Shown: one piece after another, positions 1 to 8,707 of the stretch
Layout: each line of letters starts with the position of its first letter
Numbering within the stretch: position 1 is the first letter of the stretch
DNA from: Ruminococcus sp. AF46-10NS
GTDB lineage: Bacteria; Bacillota; Clostridia; Lachnospirales; Lachnospiraceae
NCBI RefSeq assembly: GCF_003474435.1
Contig: NZ_QRNF01000013.1
Span: 22,316 to 86,315 of the forward strand
DNA: 64,000 nucleotides
Direction of reading: 5' to 3'
Translations under genes and position numbers: made by a program
The notes under the pieces: model-generated
What the model was told of the DNA's origin: nothing
The model's input: the letters and a program-made list of their open reading frames with translations, nothing else
Databases searched by the model: none

Positions 1-155
1 CCAACATCACAGAGCTGGACGCAGCCACCCTTAACCGCTTAATCAAAGAAATCGTCGTGCATGAGCGCATTGACGAAGATAAAACAAGACACATTTCTAT
101 CGAAATTCATTTTAATCTCAAACCCATCCCGGAGGTGGAACAGGTCACTGCCTGA
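1..155 (+). CDS. C-terminal end of a large serine recombinase (partial)
   Basis: The open frame enters from the left edge and stops with TGA at 153-155, giving about 50 residues. The stretch LNRLIKEIVVHERIDEDKTR followed by an IEIHFNL strand looks like the DUF4368-type tail of TnpX-like large serine recombinases, which cut and join DNA to move Tn4451/Tn5397-like elements. Only the tail is present, so the catalytic serine domain cannot be checked. It ends about 90 bases before a break inside the ICE maff2 gene, so it is probably the last gene of a separate element inserted there. Confidence 0.6.
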   Translation, partial: NITELDAATLNRLIKEIVVHERIDEDKTRHISIEIHFNLKPIPEVEQVTA

Positions 156-242
156 CCTGTCCCGCCGGGACGATTCTCTTAAAAACACCATATAGATTTT
201 TTGTACGCCGCCGCCCGCCATCGAGCAGAGTTTTACACCTAA
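156..242. other. Terminal non-coding end of the upstream inserted element
   Basis: These 87 bases lie between the recombinase stop and the point where maff2 reading resumes. A short GC-rich hairpin (GTCCC GCC GGGAC) follows the recombinase stop. The element boundary is judged to fall at about 241-248, because a maff2-like frame is recognisable only after that. The exact crossover dinucleotide cannot be fixed without an uninterrupted copy. Confidence 0.4.
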
Positions 243-329
243 TTGGGGATAAAACAGCTGATGGCTGGTGCCGGAATCATGCTGCTGGGAACTACCCTGA
301 TTCCACAGCTGGCAACATTGTTCTCTTAA
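243..329 (+). pseudogene. Maff2 family conjugation membrane protein, 3' remnant
   Basis: The frame reads GIKQLMAGAGIMLLGTTLIP then QLATLFS and stops at 327-329. This matches the conserved tail of Maff2 family proteins, the small membrane proteins found just upstream of the VirB6-like gene in Tn1549-type ICEs. The usual N-terminal half is absent; an in-frame stop (240-242) and foreign sequence precede it. The neighbour order (VirB6-like, PrgI, VirB4 next) supports the identity. The gene was probably broken by the serine-recombinase element whose end occupies 1-242, which could affect mating-channel assembly in this copy. Confidence 0.6.
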
Positions 330-341
330 GAGGAGTGGTAG

Positions 342-1211
342 ATGAACACCATCATTGAGAGAATTACGGAAGCGATAAAGGATATCCTGATCGGGCTTAT
401 CAAGTCCTGTTTGGATAACATGTTCACGTCTGTCAATGAGCAGGTGGGAACCATAGCCGGGCAGGTGGGACAGACACCGCAGGGATGGAATGCCGGAATC
501 TTCAATCTGATCCAGAACATTTCCCAAACGGTGATTGTCCCCATTGCGGGACTGATCATCACATTTGTCCTGTGCTATGAACTGATTACGATGGTAACGC
601 AGAAAAACAATTTCCATGAATTTGAGACTTACAACATTTTCCTCTGGATCTTTAAGGCGTATGTAGCCATTTATCTGGTGACGAATACGTTCAATATCAC
701 GATGGCGGTCTTTGACGTTGGCCAGCATGTGGTCAACAATGCCGCCGGAGTAATTTCCGGAAACACAGCAGTGGACGCATCGGAAGCAATCACAAGGATT
801 GTGGATGCACTGGAAGATATGGAACTGGGGGATTTGTTCTTGTTATCCATGGAAACGCTGCTGATCAGTATTACCATGCGGATTCTGTCGATCATTATAA
901 CCGTTATTTTATACGGAAGAATGATAGAGATTTACCTTTATACTTCCATAGCACCAATTCCGTTTGCCACCATGACCAATAAGGAATGGGGCAATATCGG
1001 AAACAACTATTTAAAAGGCTTGTTCGCACTGGCATTTCAGGGATTCTTCATGATGGTCTGTGTGGGAATTTATGCAGTTTTAGTAAATGCAATGACCATA
1101 TCCAGTGACCTTCATGCAGCAATGTTTTCAGTAGCGGCTTATACCGTGATTCTTGCATTTTCATTATTCAAGACCGGAAGCCTTAGCAAATCAATATTCA
1201 ATGCCCATTAG
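342..1211 (+). CDS. VirB6/TrbL-like conjugation membrane protein
   Basis: A 289-residue polytopic membrane protein. Hydrophobic segments are visible at about residues 65-85, 105-125, 175-200, 225-255 and 260-280. It matches the VirB6/TrbL-like (CD1107-type) inner-membrane channel component of Tn1549/CTn conjugation systems. In type IV secretion this protein forms part of the channel in the cytoplasmic membrane. The start ATG at 342 follows an AAGAGGAG ribosome site 13 bases after the Maff2 remnant. The PrgI gene begins 23 bases downstream, so the genes form one transfer operon. Confidence 0.8.
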   Translation: MNTIIERITEAIKDILIGLIKSCLDNMFTSVNEQVGTIAGQVGQTPQGWNAGIFNLIQNISQTVIVPIAGLIITFVLCYELITMVTQKNNFHEFETYNIFLWIFKAYVAIYLVTNTFNITMAVFDVGQHVVNNAAGVISGNTAVDASEAITRIVDALEDMELGDLFLLSMETLLISITMRILSIIITVILYGRMIEIYLYTSIAPIPFATMTNKEWGNIGNNYLKGLFALAFQGFFMMVCVGIYAVLVNAMTISSDLHAAMFSVAAYTVILAFSLFKTGSLSKSIFNAH

Positions 1212-1234
1212 CGGGCAGGAAAGGAGCGCATACC

Positions 1235-1699
1235 ATGGCGTATGTACCAGTACCAAAAGACCTTACCAAGGTCAAAACAAAAGTAGCGTTAAATCTGACA
1301 AAACGGCAGCTGATTTTCTTTTCACTTGCCGCAGTAGTGGGAATTCCGTTTTATCTGTTCATGAGAAAACCAATCGGTTCCAGTATCGCAGCCATCCTGA
1401 TGGTAACGATCATGCTTCCATTTTTCTTCATGGCAATGTATGAAAAAGACGGGCTTCCCTTTGAAAAAGTGGTGGCAAATATCATTCGACAGAAGTTTAT
1501 CTGTCCGTCAGTAAGACCATATAAGACAGAAAATTTTTATCAGGAGATTTCCACCCTTGTAAAAAAGGAGGGTGTGCCGGATGGCAAAAAAGACAAAGCA
1601 GGAGGCTCAGCAGGAGCGTCTGTCCCTGGTGGAAAAAAGAAACCGTCAGGAAAGAAGAAACAAAAAAAGCAGAAAAGAAAGAGAACAGGAAAAGCGTAG
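1235..1699 (+). CDS. PrgI family conjugation protein
   Basis: A 154-residue protein starting MAYVPVPKDLTKVKTKVALN, typical of the PrgI family, which replaces VirB3 in Gram-positive type IV secretion. Two adjacent hydrophobic segments at about residues 25-43 and 48-67 form the membrane anchor. The last 45 residues are lysine- and glycine-rich. That tail overlaps the start of the next gene (VirB4-like) by 119 bases in another frame, so the tail may be shaped partly by the overlap. Start chosen at ATG 1235 after GGAAAGGAG. Confidence 0.85.
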   Translation: MAYVPVPKDLTKVKTKVALNLTKRQLIFFSLAAVVGIPFYLFMRKPIGSSIAAILMVTIMLPFFFMAMYEKDGLPFEKVVANIIRQKFICPSVRPYKTENFYQEISTLVKKEGVPDGKKDKAGGSAGASVPGGKKKPSGKKKQKKQKRKRTGKA

Positions 1700-4037
1700 G
1701 AAGAAGCAGGAACGGGACTGCAGGAAACAGAAAAATATTCCTACAACTGCGCAGCAGAGTATTCCGTATATTCGGATGCTGCAGGATGGTATTTGCCAGG
1801 TGACAAAGAACTTTTTCTCCAAGACGATTCAGTTTTATGACATCAACTATCAGCTTGCTTTAAATGAGGATAAGACCACGATATTTGAGAATTACTGTGA
1901 TTTCTTAAATTACTTTGATTCTTCCATCAGTGTGCAGCTGTCCTTTATCAATCAGCAGGTGGATGTGGCAGAATTTGAGAAAAGCATTGACATTCCTGAT
2001 CAGAACGATGACTTCAATGCCATTCGTGATGAGTACCGTACTATGTTGAAAAATCAGCTTTCAAAAGGAAATAATGGTCTGGTGAAGACAAAGTATATCA
2101 CTTTTGGAATCGAAGCAGAAAGCCTGAAGGTGGCAAGACCAAGGCTTGAAAGAATCGAAACAGATATCTTAAACAACTTTAAGGTCCTGGGAGCACAGGC
2201 ACATTCACTAAATGGTCTGGAAAGGCTGGAGATTCTATATCATGTGTTCAACCAGGATCGGATTGAACCATTTAAGTTCCAGTATAAGATGCTGCCGGAA
2301 ACCGGATTAAAGACCAAAGATTTTATTGCACCGACTTCCTTTAACTTTTCCAAGAATCAGACATTTATGATGGGAAGAACGATGGGGAGTGTGAGTTACC
2401 TGCAGATTCTTGCACCGGAGCTGACAGACCGGATGCTTGCAGACTTCCTGGATGTGGATGACAGCATCAATGTCAACATTCATATCCAGTCCATTGATCA
2501 GAGTTCAGCAATCAAAATGATCAAGAGCAAGATTTCAGATCTGGATAAGATGAAGATTGAAGAGCAGAAACGGGCGGTACGTTCCGGTTATGATATGGAC
2601 GTGCTTCCATCAGACCTTGTAACCTATGGAGAAGAGGCGAAGAACCTGTTGGAAGATCTGCAGTCCAGAAATGAGAGAATGTTCCTTGTGACATTTCTGG
2701 TAATGAATACCGCAAAGAAGCGTCAGAAGCTGGATAATAATATTTTCCAGGTGCAGGGAATTGCACAGAAATATAACTGTTCTTTAAAACAACTGGATTA
2801 TCAGCAGGAAGCAGCACTCATGTCCTGTATTCCACTGGGAGTCAATCGAATTGAAATTCAGAGAGGGCTTACCACATCTTCAACAGCGATCTTCGTGCCA
2901 TTTACGACACAGGAACTGTTTCAGGAAGGGGAAGCTCTTTATTATGGATTAAATGCATTATCCAACAACATGATCATGGTTGATCGGAAACGTCTGAAGA
3001 ACCCGAATGGACTGATTCTTGGTACACCTGGTTCCGGTAAGTCCTTCTCAGCAAAGAGGGAAATTACAAACTGCTTCCTGATTACGGAAGACGATATCAT
3101 TGTCTGTGATCCAGAAGCCGAATATTCGGCACTTGTGCAGGCACTGCATGGGCAGGTAGTTCGGGTTTCGCCAGTATCTGACCAGTATATCAATCCAATG
3201 GATCTGAACCTGAACTATTCCGAGGAAGATAATCCACTGTCACTGAAAGCAGATTTTATTCTGTCTTTGTGTGAGCTGATTGTTGGAGGAAAGAATGGAC
3301 TGGAGCCGGTAGAAAAGACCATCATTGACCGCTGTGTACGGTTAGTATATCAGGAATATCTTGCCGATCCAGTGCCGGAGAAGATGCCAATCCTGGAGGA
3401 TTTATATAACCTTCTGAGAAAACAGGAAGAGCCGGAAGCACAGCGACTGGCCACTTCGTTGGAAATCTATGTTACAGGTTCTCTGAATGTATTTAATCAT
3501 CAGACAAACGTGGATATCAATAACCGCATTGTCTGTTTTGATATCAAGGAGCTTGGTAAGCAGTTGAAAAAGATCGGGATGCTTGTAATCCAGGATCAGG
3601 TCTGGAACAGGGTAACGATGAACCGTTCTGCCCATAAGTCCACCAGATACTATGTGGATGAGTTCCATCTTCTCTTAAAAGAGGAACAGACTGCAGCTTA
3701 TAGTGTGGAGATCTGGAAGCGATTCCGTAAATGGGGTGGTATTCCAACTGGCATCACTCAGAATATTAAGGATTTGCTGTCTTCCAGGGAAATCGAGAAT
3801 ATATTTGAAAATTCAGATTTTATTTATATGCTGAACCAGGCTTCCGGAGACAGGCAGATTCTGGCAAAACAGCTGAATATCTCACCAACCCAGCTGTCCT
3901 ATGTAACCAACAGTAATGAGGGTGAAGGACTTCTGTTTTATGGAAATGTCATTATCCCATTTGTAGACAGATTCCCGAAGAATTCCCTCTATAAAATCAT
4001 GACAACCCGCTTGGAGGAGACTTCTGAAGCAGGTTAA
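1581..4037 (+). CDS. VirB4/TraE-like conjugation ATPase
   Basis: About 818 residues. It powers type IV secretion at the cytoplasmic face of the membrane. The Walker A motif GTPGSGKS lies near residue 480 and a Walker B region (YYVDEFHLLL) near residue 690; the N-terminal half resembles the VirB4 N-domain. The first 50 residues are very rich in Lys, Arg and Gln. I choose ATG 1581 rather than GTG 1572, because AAAGGAGGG at 1564-1572 is well spaced for it. The gene overlaps the PrgI gene by 119 bases, suggesting translational coupling. Confidence 0.9.
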   Translation: MAKKTKQEAQQERLSLVEKRNRQERRNKKSRKEREQEKRRKKQERDCRKQKNIPTTAQQSIPYIRMLQDGICQVTKNFFSKTIQFYDINYQLALNEDKTTIFENYCDFLNYFDSSISVQLSFINQQVDVAEFEKSIDIPDQNDDFNAIRDEYRTMLKNQLSKGNNGLVKTKYITFGIEAESLKVARPRLERIETDILNNFKVLGAQAHSLNGLERLEILYHVFNQDRIEPFKFQYKMLPETGLKTKDFIAPTSFNFSKNQTFMMGRTMGSVSYLQILAPELTDRMLADFLDVDDSINVNIHIQSIDQSSAIKMIKSKISDLDKMKIEEQKRAVRSGYDMDVLPSDLVTYGEEAKNLLEDLQSRNERMFLVTFLVMNTAKKRQKLDNNIFQVQGIAQKYNCSLKQLDYQQEAALMSCIPLGVNRIEIQRGLTTSSTAIFVPFTTQELFQEGEALYYGLNALSNNMIMVDRKRLKNPNGLILGTPGSGKSFSAKREITNCFLITEDDIIVCDPEAEYSALVQALHGQVVRVSPVSDQYINPMDLNLNYSEEDNPLSLKADFILSLCELIVGGKNGLEPVEKTIIDRCVRLVYQEYLADPVPEKMPILEDLYNLLRKQEEPEAQRLATSLEIYVTGSLNVFNHQTNVDINNRIVCFDIKELGKQLKKIGMLVIQDQVWNRVTMNRSAHKSTRYYVDEFHLLLKEEQTAAYSVEIWKRFRKWGGIPTGITQNIKDLLSSREIENIFENSDFIYMLNQASGDRQILAKQLNISPTQLSYVTNSNEGEGLLFYGNVIIPFVDRFPKNSLYKIMTTRLEETSEAG

Positions 4038-4053
4038 AACAAAGGAGAAAACA

Positions 4054-4164
4054 ATGTTACGAGCAATTTCATATGTATTAACTTTTAGTGGCGGTGCTGT
4101 TTTTGGCATCGCTTTTCTCTGTTTATTACAGGCAGGGAAAGGGTATCCGAAGAAGGAGGAGTAA
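4054..4164 (+). CDS. Small membrane protein, DUF3789-like
   Basis: A 36-residue gene starting MLRAISYVLTFSGGAVFGIA. It has one hydrophobic helix (about residues 5-26) and a short charged tail. AAAGGAG lies just upstream of ATG 4054, and the stop is 3 bases before the next gene. Size, single membrane helix and position between VirB4 and the hydrolase match the DUF3789 small proteins of related ICEs. Function is unknown; a membrane accessory of the transfer channel is a guess from location. Confidence 0.6.
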   Translation: MLRAISYVLTFSGGAVFGIAFLCLLQAGKGYPKKEE

Positions 4165-4167
4165 TCA

Positions 4168-6984
4168 GTGGCAGAACAGAGAATGAAAGTCAGGGACAAG
4201 AAAGTCCAGAAGATGACCAAGGATGGTCTGGTGGAAGAAAACCTGACAGATAAATCTTCTGTTCGTGTCAGTAACCGTGTCGGTGATGTGCAGATGGGAA
4301 GAAAACAGGGGGAAAAAGAAGAAAACCTTGTGGATAAGTCTCCCCGCCAGTCTGAACGGAGTGGGAAAAATATTCGACCCTCTGTGCAAAAATCCAGAGA
4401 TGCACCGGAACTGATACGGACAGAGAAGCAAAGTGAGGATTTTGGACAGAGTAGTAAACAGCAAAATAGAAAAAGAATCCGTGCTGAAGTCGGAAAAGAA
4501 TCCAGACTTGCAGAAGAATCCGAAGCCGGACAGTCAGGGAGACTGAAAGAAAAACGTGCTGATCTATCAGAAAACAGAGGAGACAGCCGGAGAAATCAGA
4601 CAGGTGGCAGCAAAAAGCCAAAACAAAAACAACGTTTGAAGTTTGCTTATGAGGAAACTGGTGCTTCTGTGAAAAATGACAAAGATATGGAGAAATTGAA
4701 CCAGATGGATACGGATGGAGTCAATTTCCGCCATCAGAAACAGAAAGAAAAAGCCAAAAAGTTTTCTTATGAAGAAGCAAGAAAGAAAAAGGAAGCAAAG
4801 CAGCATTCCAAGAAAGCACAGGTCTATCAGGCAAATGAAGGAGAAACTCCTGGAAAGAAAAAATCCCGTTTGAAGTTTGGTGAAGGGGAATCTGTGAAAA
4901 CAGAAAAAACTTCTGTTGTCAAGAAAGCAGGAAGTGCAACTTCCGTAGCATTGCACCGTGAGATCAGCAAAAATGAAGACGATAATGCGGCGGTAGAAGG
5001 TGCCCATAAGTTAGAAGAAAGCGGCGAAGGTGTTTACCGGCTGGAACAGAGAAGTGCCAGACGCAGGAAACAGTGGGCATCCAGAAAAAGAAGCAGACTT
5101 GAAAGACAGGAAGAGAAACAGGCACAGGCTGCATCCCATCAGGAGCAGAAGAAGCTGAAAAAACAGATTCAGAAGCAACAGATCAAATGGGATTATGCCA
5201 AAGCGAAGCGAAGTGAACAGACAGTAGGAACAGCTACAAAAGGTACGATTGATTATATTAAGAAGATTGGCGGTAAGGTCACCAACTTCTTTAAAGAAAA
5301 TCGGAAGGTGTATATCAGTGTAGCAGTTCTGATCGGATTGATGTTTCTGATCATAACGAATGTCACGTCATGTTCTGCAGTGTTTTTACAAAATGTAATC
5401 ACTTACACAGGGACCAGTTATCTGTCATCGGATCAGGCAATCCGGGAAGCGGAATTGTATTATACACAGCTGGAAGCTAATCTGCAGGAGCGGATCAACA
5501 ACATGGAATCTGAAGAACCGGGACATGAGGAATACCGATATAACATCGGACCTATTGAGCATGATCCGTTTATCCTGATCAGTTATCTGTCAGCAAAGTA
5601 TGAAGAATTTACCTTTGAACAGGTAAAGCCAGAACTGGATGCTCTTTTTGCATTGCAGTATCGGTTAGAAACAGAAGCAGTCAATGAGACTGTGACAGAG
5701 ACAGCAACTGTAAGAGTTGGAGAATCTTTGGGACAGGTTGTGACCAGTGGGTATTGTAACTGCCCAATTTGTTGTGGTATTTGGAGCGGAGGACCGACTG
5801 CCAGTGGAGCATATCCAACTGCCAATCATACCTTAGCGGTAGATGCTTCCAATCCGTTTGTACCAATGGGAACAAAGGTAGTTATGAATGGTGTCGAATA
5901 TACTGTAGAAGATACCGGAGCTTTCGCAAGATACGGTGTACAGTTTGATGTCTATTATGACAGTCATGCGGCAGCATCTGCACATGGACATCAAACATGG
6001 GAATGTTATCTGGCAGATGATAATGGAAGCAATGAAGTGGAAGTGACCAGGACAAGAGATGTAGATGTGCTGAATGTCACCTTAAATAGTGGAAACCTGA
6101 TGTCAATCTGTCAGGACAGGTTGGGATTTTTCCAGAAAGAACTGTTCAGTGCCTACAACGATACAAAAGGCAACTTGCAGATGTTTGCAACACCGGTTGA
6201 TTTTAACTGGTATTCCAGTGTGACCAGCTATTATGGATACAGGATTCATCCAATATCAGGAGCAAATCAGCTTCATAATGGTATGGATATCGGAGCACCG
6301 GAAGGGACAAAAGTAATGGCAGGGCTGACCGGAACGGTTACAACTTCTGCTTATAACGACAGCTATGGCAATTATGTTGTGATCAAGGACAGTAAAGGCT
6401 ATGAACTGCGGTATGCACATTTAAGCAGCCGGAGTGTATCTGCAGGAGCATCCGTCACGAAAGGTGATGAGATAGGGCTTGTAGGAAATACTGGAAATTC
6501 TACAGGAAGCCATCTTCACATTGAACTTCTGAAAAATGGAGAGCGGTTAAACCCGATCTTTTATCTGGAAACAGGAGAAGGGGCAGGATTTGGCGGCAAT
6601 GAATATACCAGTGAAGCAGCACAGCGTTTGTTAAATGAAGCAGCGAGATATCTTGGGACACCGTATGTGTGGGGTGGATATTCGCCAAGTGGATTTGACT
6701 GTTCTGGATTCGTAAGTTACTGCCTGACACATTCAGGTGTAAGGAATACAGGAAGATTAACGGCACAGGGATTGTATGACATTTGTACGCCGGTATCTCA
6801 GTCAGAAGCACAGCCAGGAGATCTGATCTTCTTTACAGGTACTTACGATGCAGGAGTTCCGGTAACGCATATCGGAATCTATGTGGGCAATGGTCAGATG
6901 ATCCATTGTGGGCATCCGGTGCAGTATACGTCCATCAACTCTCCATACTGGCAGAGTCATTTCTATGGATTCGGACGATGGTAA
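4168..6984 (+). CDS. Membrane-anchored cell-wall hydrolase with 3D, M23 and NlpC/P60 domains
   Basis: A 938-residue protein that probably opens peptidoglycan for the mating channel. Residues 1-375 are highly charged (Lys/Glu/Arg/Gln) and presumably cytoplasmic. A membrane helix spans about 380-400. Outside it are a CD1108-like region (about 410-520), a 3D-type domain (about 525-607, with a late Asp pair and a Cys cluster CNCPICC), an M23/LytM peptidase (about 675-800, HNGMD and HLHIE zinc ligands) and an NlpC/P60 domain (about 820-938, FDCSGF catalytic Cys and THIGIY His). The start is GTG 4168 after GAAGGAGGAG. The carriage of three hydrolase-type domains is more than the usual one or two. 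Confidence 0.85.
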   Translation: MAEQRMKVRDKKVQKMTKDGLVEENLTDKSSVRVSNRVGDVQMGRKQGEKEENLVDKSPRQSERSGKNIRPSVQKSRDAPELIRTEKQSEDFGQSSKQQNRKRIRAEVGKESRLAEESEAGQSGRLKEKRADLSENRGDSRRNQTGGSKKPKQKQRLKFAYEETGASVKNDKDMEKLNQMDTDGVNFRHQKQKEKAKKFSYEEARKKKEAKQHSKKAQVYQANEGETPGKKKSRLKFGEGESVKTEKTSVVKKAGSATSVALHREISKNEDDNAAVEGAHKLEESGEGVYRLEQRSARRRKQWASRKRSRLERQEEKQAQAASHQEQKKLKKQIQKQQIKWDYAKAKRSEQTVGTATKGTIDYIKKIGGKVTNFFKENRKVYISVAVLIGLMFLIITNVTSCSAVFLQNVITYTGTSYLSSDQAIREAELYYTQLEANLQERINNMESEEPGHEEYRYNIGPIEHDPFILISYLSAKYEEFTFEQVKPELDALFALQYRLETEAVNETVTETATVRVGESLGQVVTSGYCNCPICCGIWSGGPTASGAYPTANHTLAVDASNPFVPMGTKVVMNGVEYTVEDTGAFARYGVQFDVYYDSHAAASAHGHQTWECYLADDNGSNEVEVTRTRDVDVLNVTLNSGNLMSICQDRLGFFQKELFSAYNDTKGNLQMFATPVDFNWYSSVTSYYGYRIHPISGANQLHNGMDIGAPEGTKVMAGLTGTVTTSAYNDSYGNYVVIKDSKGYELRYAHLSSRSVSAGASVTKGDEIGLVGNTGNSTGSHLHIELLKNGERLNPIFYLETGEGAGFGGNEYTSEAAQRLLNEAARYLGTPYVWGGYSPSGFDCSGFVSYCLTHSGVRNTGRLTAQGLYDICTPVSQSEAQPGDLIFFTGTYDAGVPVTHIGIYVGNGQMIHCGHPVQYTSINSPYWQSHFYGFGRW

Positions 6985-7024
6985 GGAAAAGGGCGGTGTA
7001 ACAGCCGTCCGGAAAGGAGAAGCG

Positions 7025-7318
7025 ATGAAAAGTCTTGAAAAAGCAACGGCAGATTATGAGAAAGCCAAGGAAAAAATGGAAGCATCCAAAGCCAGATATG
7101 AAGCAGATTTAAAGCGTTTCAAGGCTGCGGAGATAGCAAAAACAGAAGCGGAAAATCTGGAAATTGTAAAAATTATCCGTGCAATGGATATGAGCATTCC
7201 AGAGCTGGAAGCTTTCAAAAAGAGAATGAAAAATGAACTGCCCGGCAGGGTAGAAATACAGAAGGAGGAAACAAGGTCTGATGATGAATTTAGAGAAGAT
7301 GAAACAGAAGAAATCTAA
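7025..7318 (+). CDS. DUF4315 family coiled-coil protein
   Basis: A 97-residue, highly charged, helical protein (MKSLEKATADYEKAKEKMEA). It matches the DUF4315 family, a constant member of Tn1549-type transfer operons whose role is unknown. The start is ATG 7025, supported by GGAAAGGAG just upstream; the longer open frame beginning at 6908 overlaps the hydrolase gene and is rejected. Its end overlaps the beginning of the DUF4366 gene by 38 bases. Confidence 0.75.
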   Translation: MKSLEKATADYEKAKEKMEASKARYEADLKRFKAAEIAKTEAENLEIVKIIRAMDMSIPELEAFKKRMKNELPGRVEIQKEETRSDDEFREDETEEI

Positions 7319-7565
7319 AAATAGCGTGAAAAAAGGATTGCTTGCGGCAACAACGATTCTTTGCTTGACATCGCCTATGTTGCAGACACAGAGTGTGTTA
7401 GCGGCAGAGAATACAGCACCCGCAATTACGATTGAAAAGCCAGATGGCTGGAGACAGGGGGAAACGGCAGTCGCAATTACTGTGGATGCCAGTCATATGC
7501 CAGAAGGATTTTCTATCACAAAAATTGAGCGAAAGCTGGGAAAGACGGAAGCTGGCAGGATGTGA
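7281..7565 (+). pseudogene. DUF4366 family surface protein, 5' part before a frameshift
   Basis: This frame holds a signal peptide (hydrophobic core LLAATTILCLTSPML, about residues 20-34) and the start of the mature domain, ending at TGA 7563-7565. The next frame, from about 7550, continues the same protein. The break lies at GGGAAAGACGG (about 7538-7548): one extra A restores ...LGKDGSWQDVTG. A one-base loss in the A-run, real or from sequencing, is the simplest reading. Start at ATG 7281, 12 bases after AGGAGG. Confidence 0.7.
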
Positions 7566-8707
7566 CAGGGAATGGAAGTATTTCCATTACTGGTAATCAG
7601 ACGGTCTATGTGCGTGTGACAGATGGTGAGGGGAAGGTCTATGAGCAGAATCGCTCTATTAAGTGTTATGACACAGAAAAGCCTACGCTTTCTGCATCTC
7701 TGACAGATGGTGTACTGACGATTCAGGGAAATGATACCGTTTCCGGCATTACTTCTGTGACAGTTAATGGCACCACTTATACAGATCTGAAGGATGGAAT
7801 GCTGAGAGTGCAACTGACACAGAAAGATTTTACAACAAAACAGATTGAAATCACGGTAACGGATGGTGCCGGAAATACTTCTGAAAAGTATGTGTTGCAG
7901 AATCCTTATTATGAATGGGCAAAGAAGCAGGCAGAGAAACAGAAAACTTCAGGTGACAGCAATGGTGCGATGGCAACCACGACCAGTGCAGATGCAACTG
8001 GGACTGAGAAAACAACGACTTCACCACTTCCGCAGGATGCACAGGCTTCTGAGCCAACAGATGCAAAAGGAACTGTGGATGATCGGACAGTGACAGGTAT
8101 TGAGGAACAGCTTAATAAAGAAGGCGAGACAGCAGATTCTGTTACCAAAACAGCTACGGAAGGCACAAAAGAGTTTTATACCATTTCAACTAAGAGTGGT
8201 AAGATTTTTTATCTGATCATCGACAATTCAAAATCTCAGGATAATGTGTATTTCCTTACCGAAGTCAGTGAGAAAGACCTGATGAACTTCACACTTTCTG
8301 ATTCTGTGACACTTCCGGAAGTAGATATTGTTTATGCAGAACCAGAGAAACAGGCTGAAGAAGAAAAGCCGGAAACGACAGAGACAGATGAGAAAGATAA
8401 GGTAGAGGATGAAATTCAGATGCCAGAAGACAAAAGTTTGGCAGGGACTTATCTACTGATCGGATTGGTTGCTGTTGGAGCTGCGGCAGGTGGTTATTAC
8501 TTGAAAGTCTACAAACCGAAACATGAATATGATGATGAAGATGAGATGGAAGAGGATGAAAATGAATCCGAAGATTCAGAGTCAGAAAAACGGGAAGTAG
8601 ACGATGCAGATGAGCAGGAAGAACAGGAAAATGCAGGGACAGAAGTTTTGAAAGATGAAGATTTCAATGATGAGGTACTAGAAGATGAAGAAGAGGAGCA
8701 GGAGTAA
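7562..8707 (+). CDS. DUF4366 family surface protein, main part after the frameshift
   Basis: About 381 residues in the second frame of the split DUF4366 gene. It has an Ig-like beta domain (GNQTVYVRVTDGEGKV...), a Thr/Ser/Pro-rich linker, a second folded block (EFYTISTKSGKIFYLIIDNS), one membrane helix (TYLLIGLVAVGAAAGGYYL, near residue 300) and an extremely acidic Glu/Asp tail of about 65 residues. DUF4366 proteins are constant members of these transfer operons and are thought to sit at the cell surface. The GTG at 7562 is not a convincing start; the true product begins at 7281 if the frameshift is corrected. The stop abuts topB. Confidence 0.7.
   Translation: MTGNGSISITGNQTVYVRVTDGEGKVYEQNRSIKCYDTEKPTLSASLTDGVLTIQGNDTVSGITSVTVNGTTYTDLKDGMLRVQLTQKDFTTKQIEITVTDGAGNTSEKYVLQNPYYEWAKKQAEKQKTSGDSNGAMATTTSADATGTEKTTTSPLPQDAQASEPTDAKGTVDDRTVTGIEEQLNKEGETADSVTKTATEGTKEFYTISTKSGKIFYLIIDNSKSQDNVYFLTEVSEKDLMNFTLSDSVTLPEVDIVYAEPEKQAEEEKPETTETDEKDKVEDEIQMPEDKSLAGTYLLIGLVAVGAAAGGYYLKVYKPKHEYDDEDEMEEDENESEDSESEKREVDDADEQEEQENAGTEVLKDEDFNDEVLEDEEEEQE

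Noticed and set aside
39..728. A 229-residue minus-strand open frame
   Set aside because: It runs antisense across the recombinase tail, the maff2 remnant and the VirB6-like gene, has no ribosome site and no recognisable domain.
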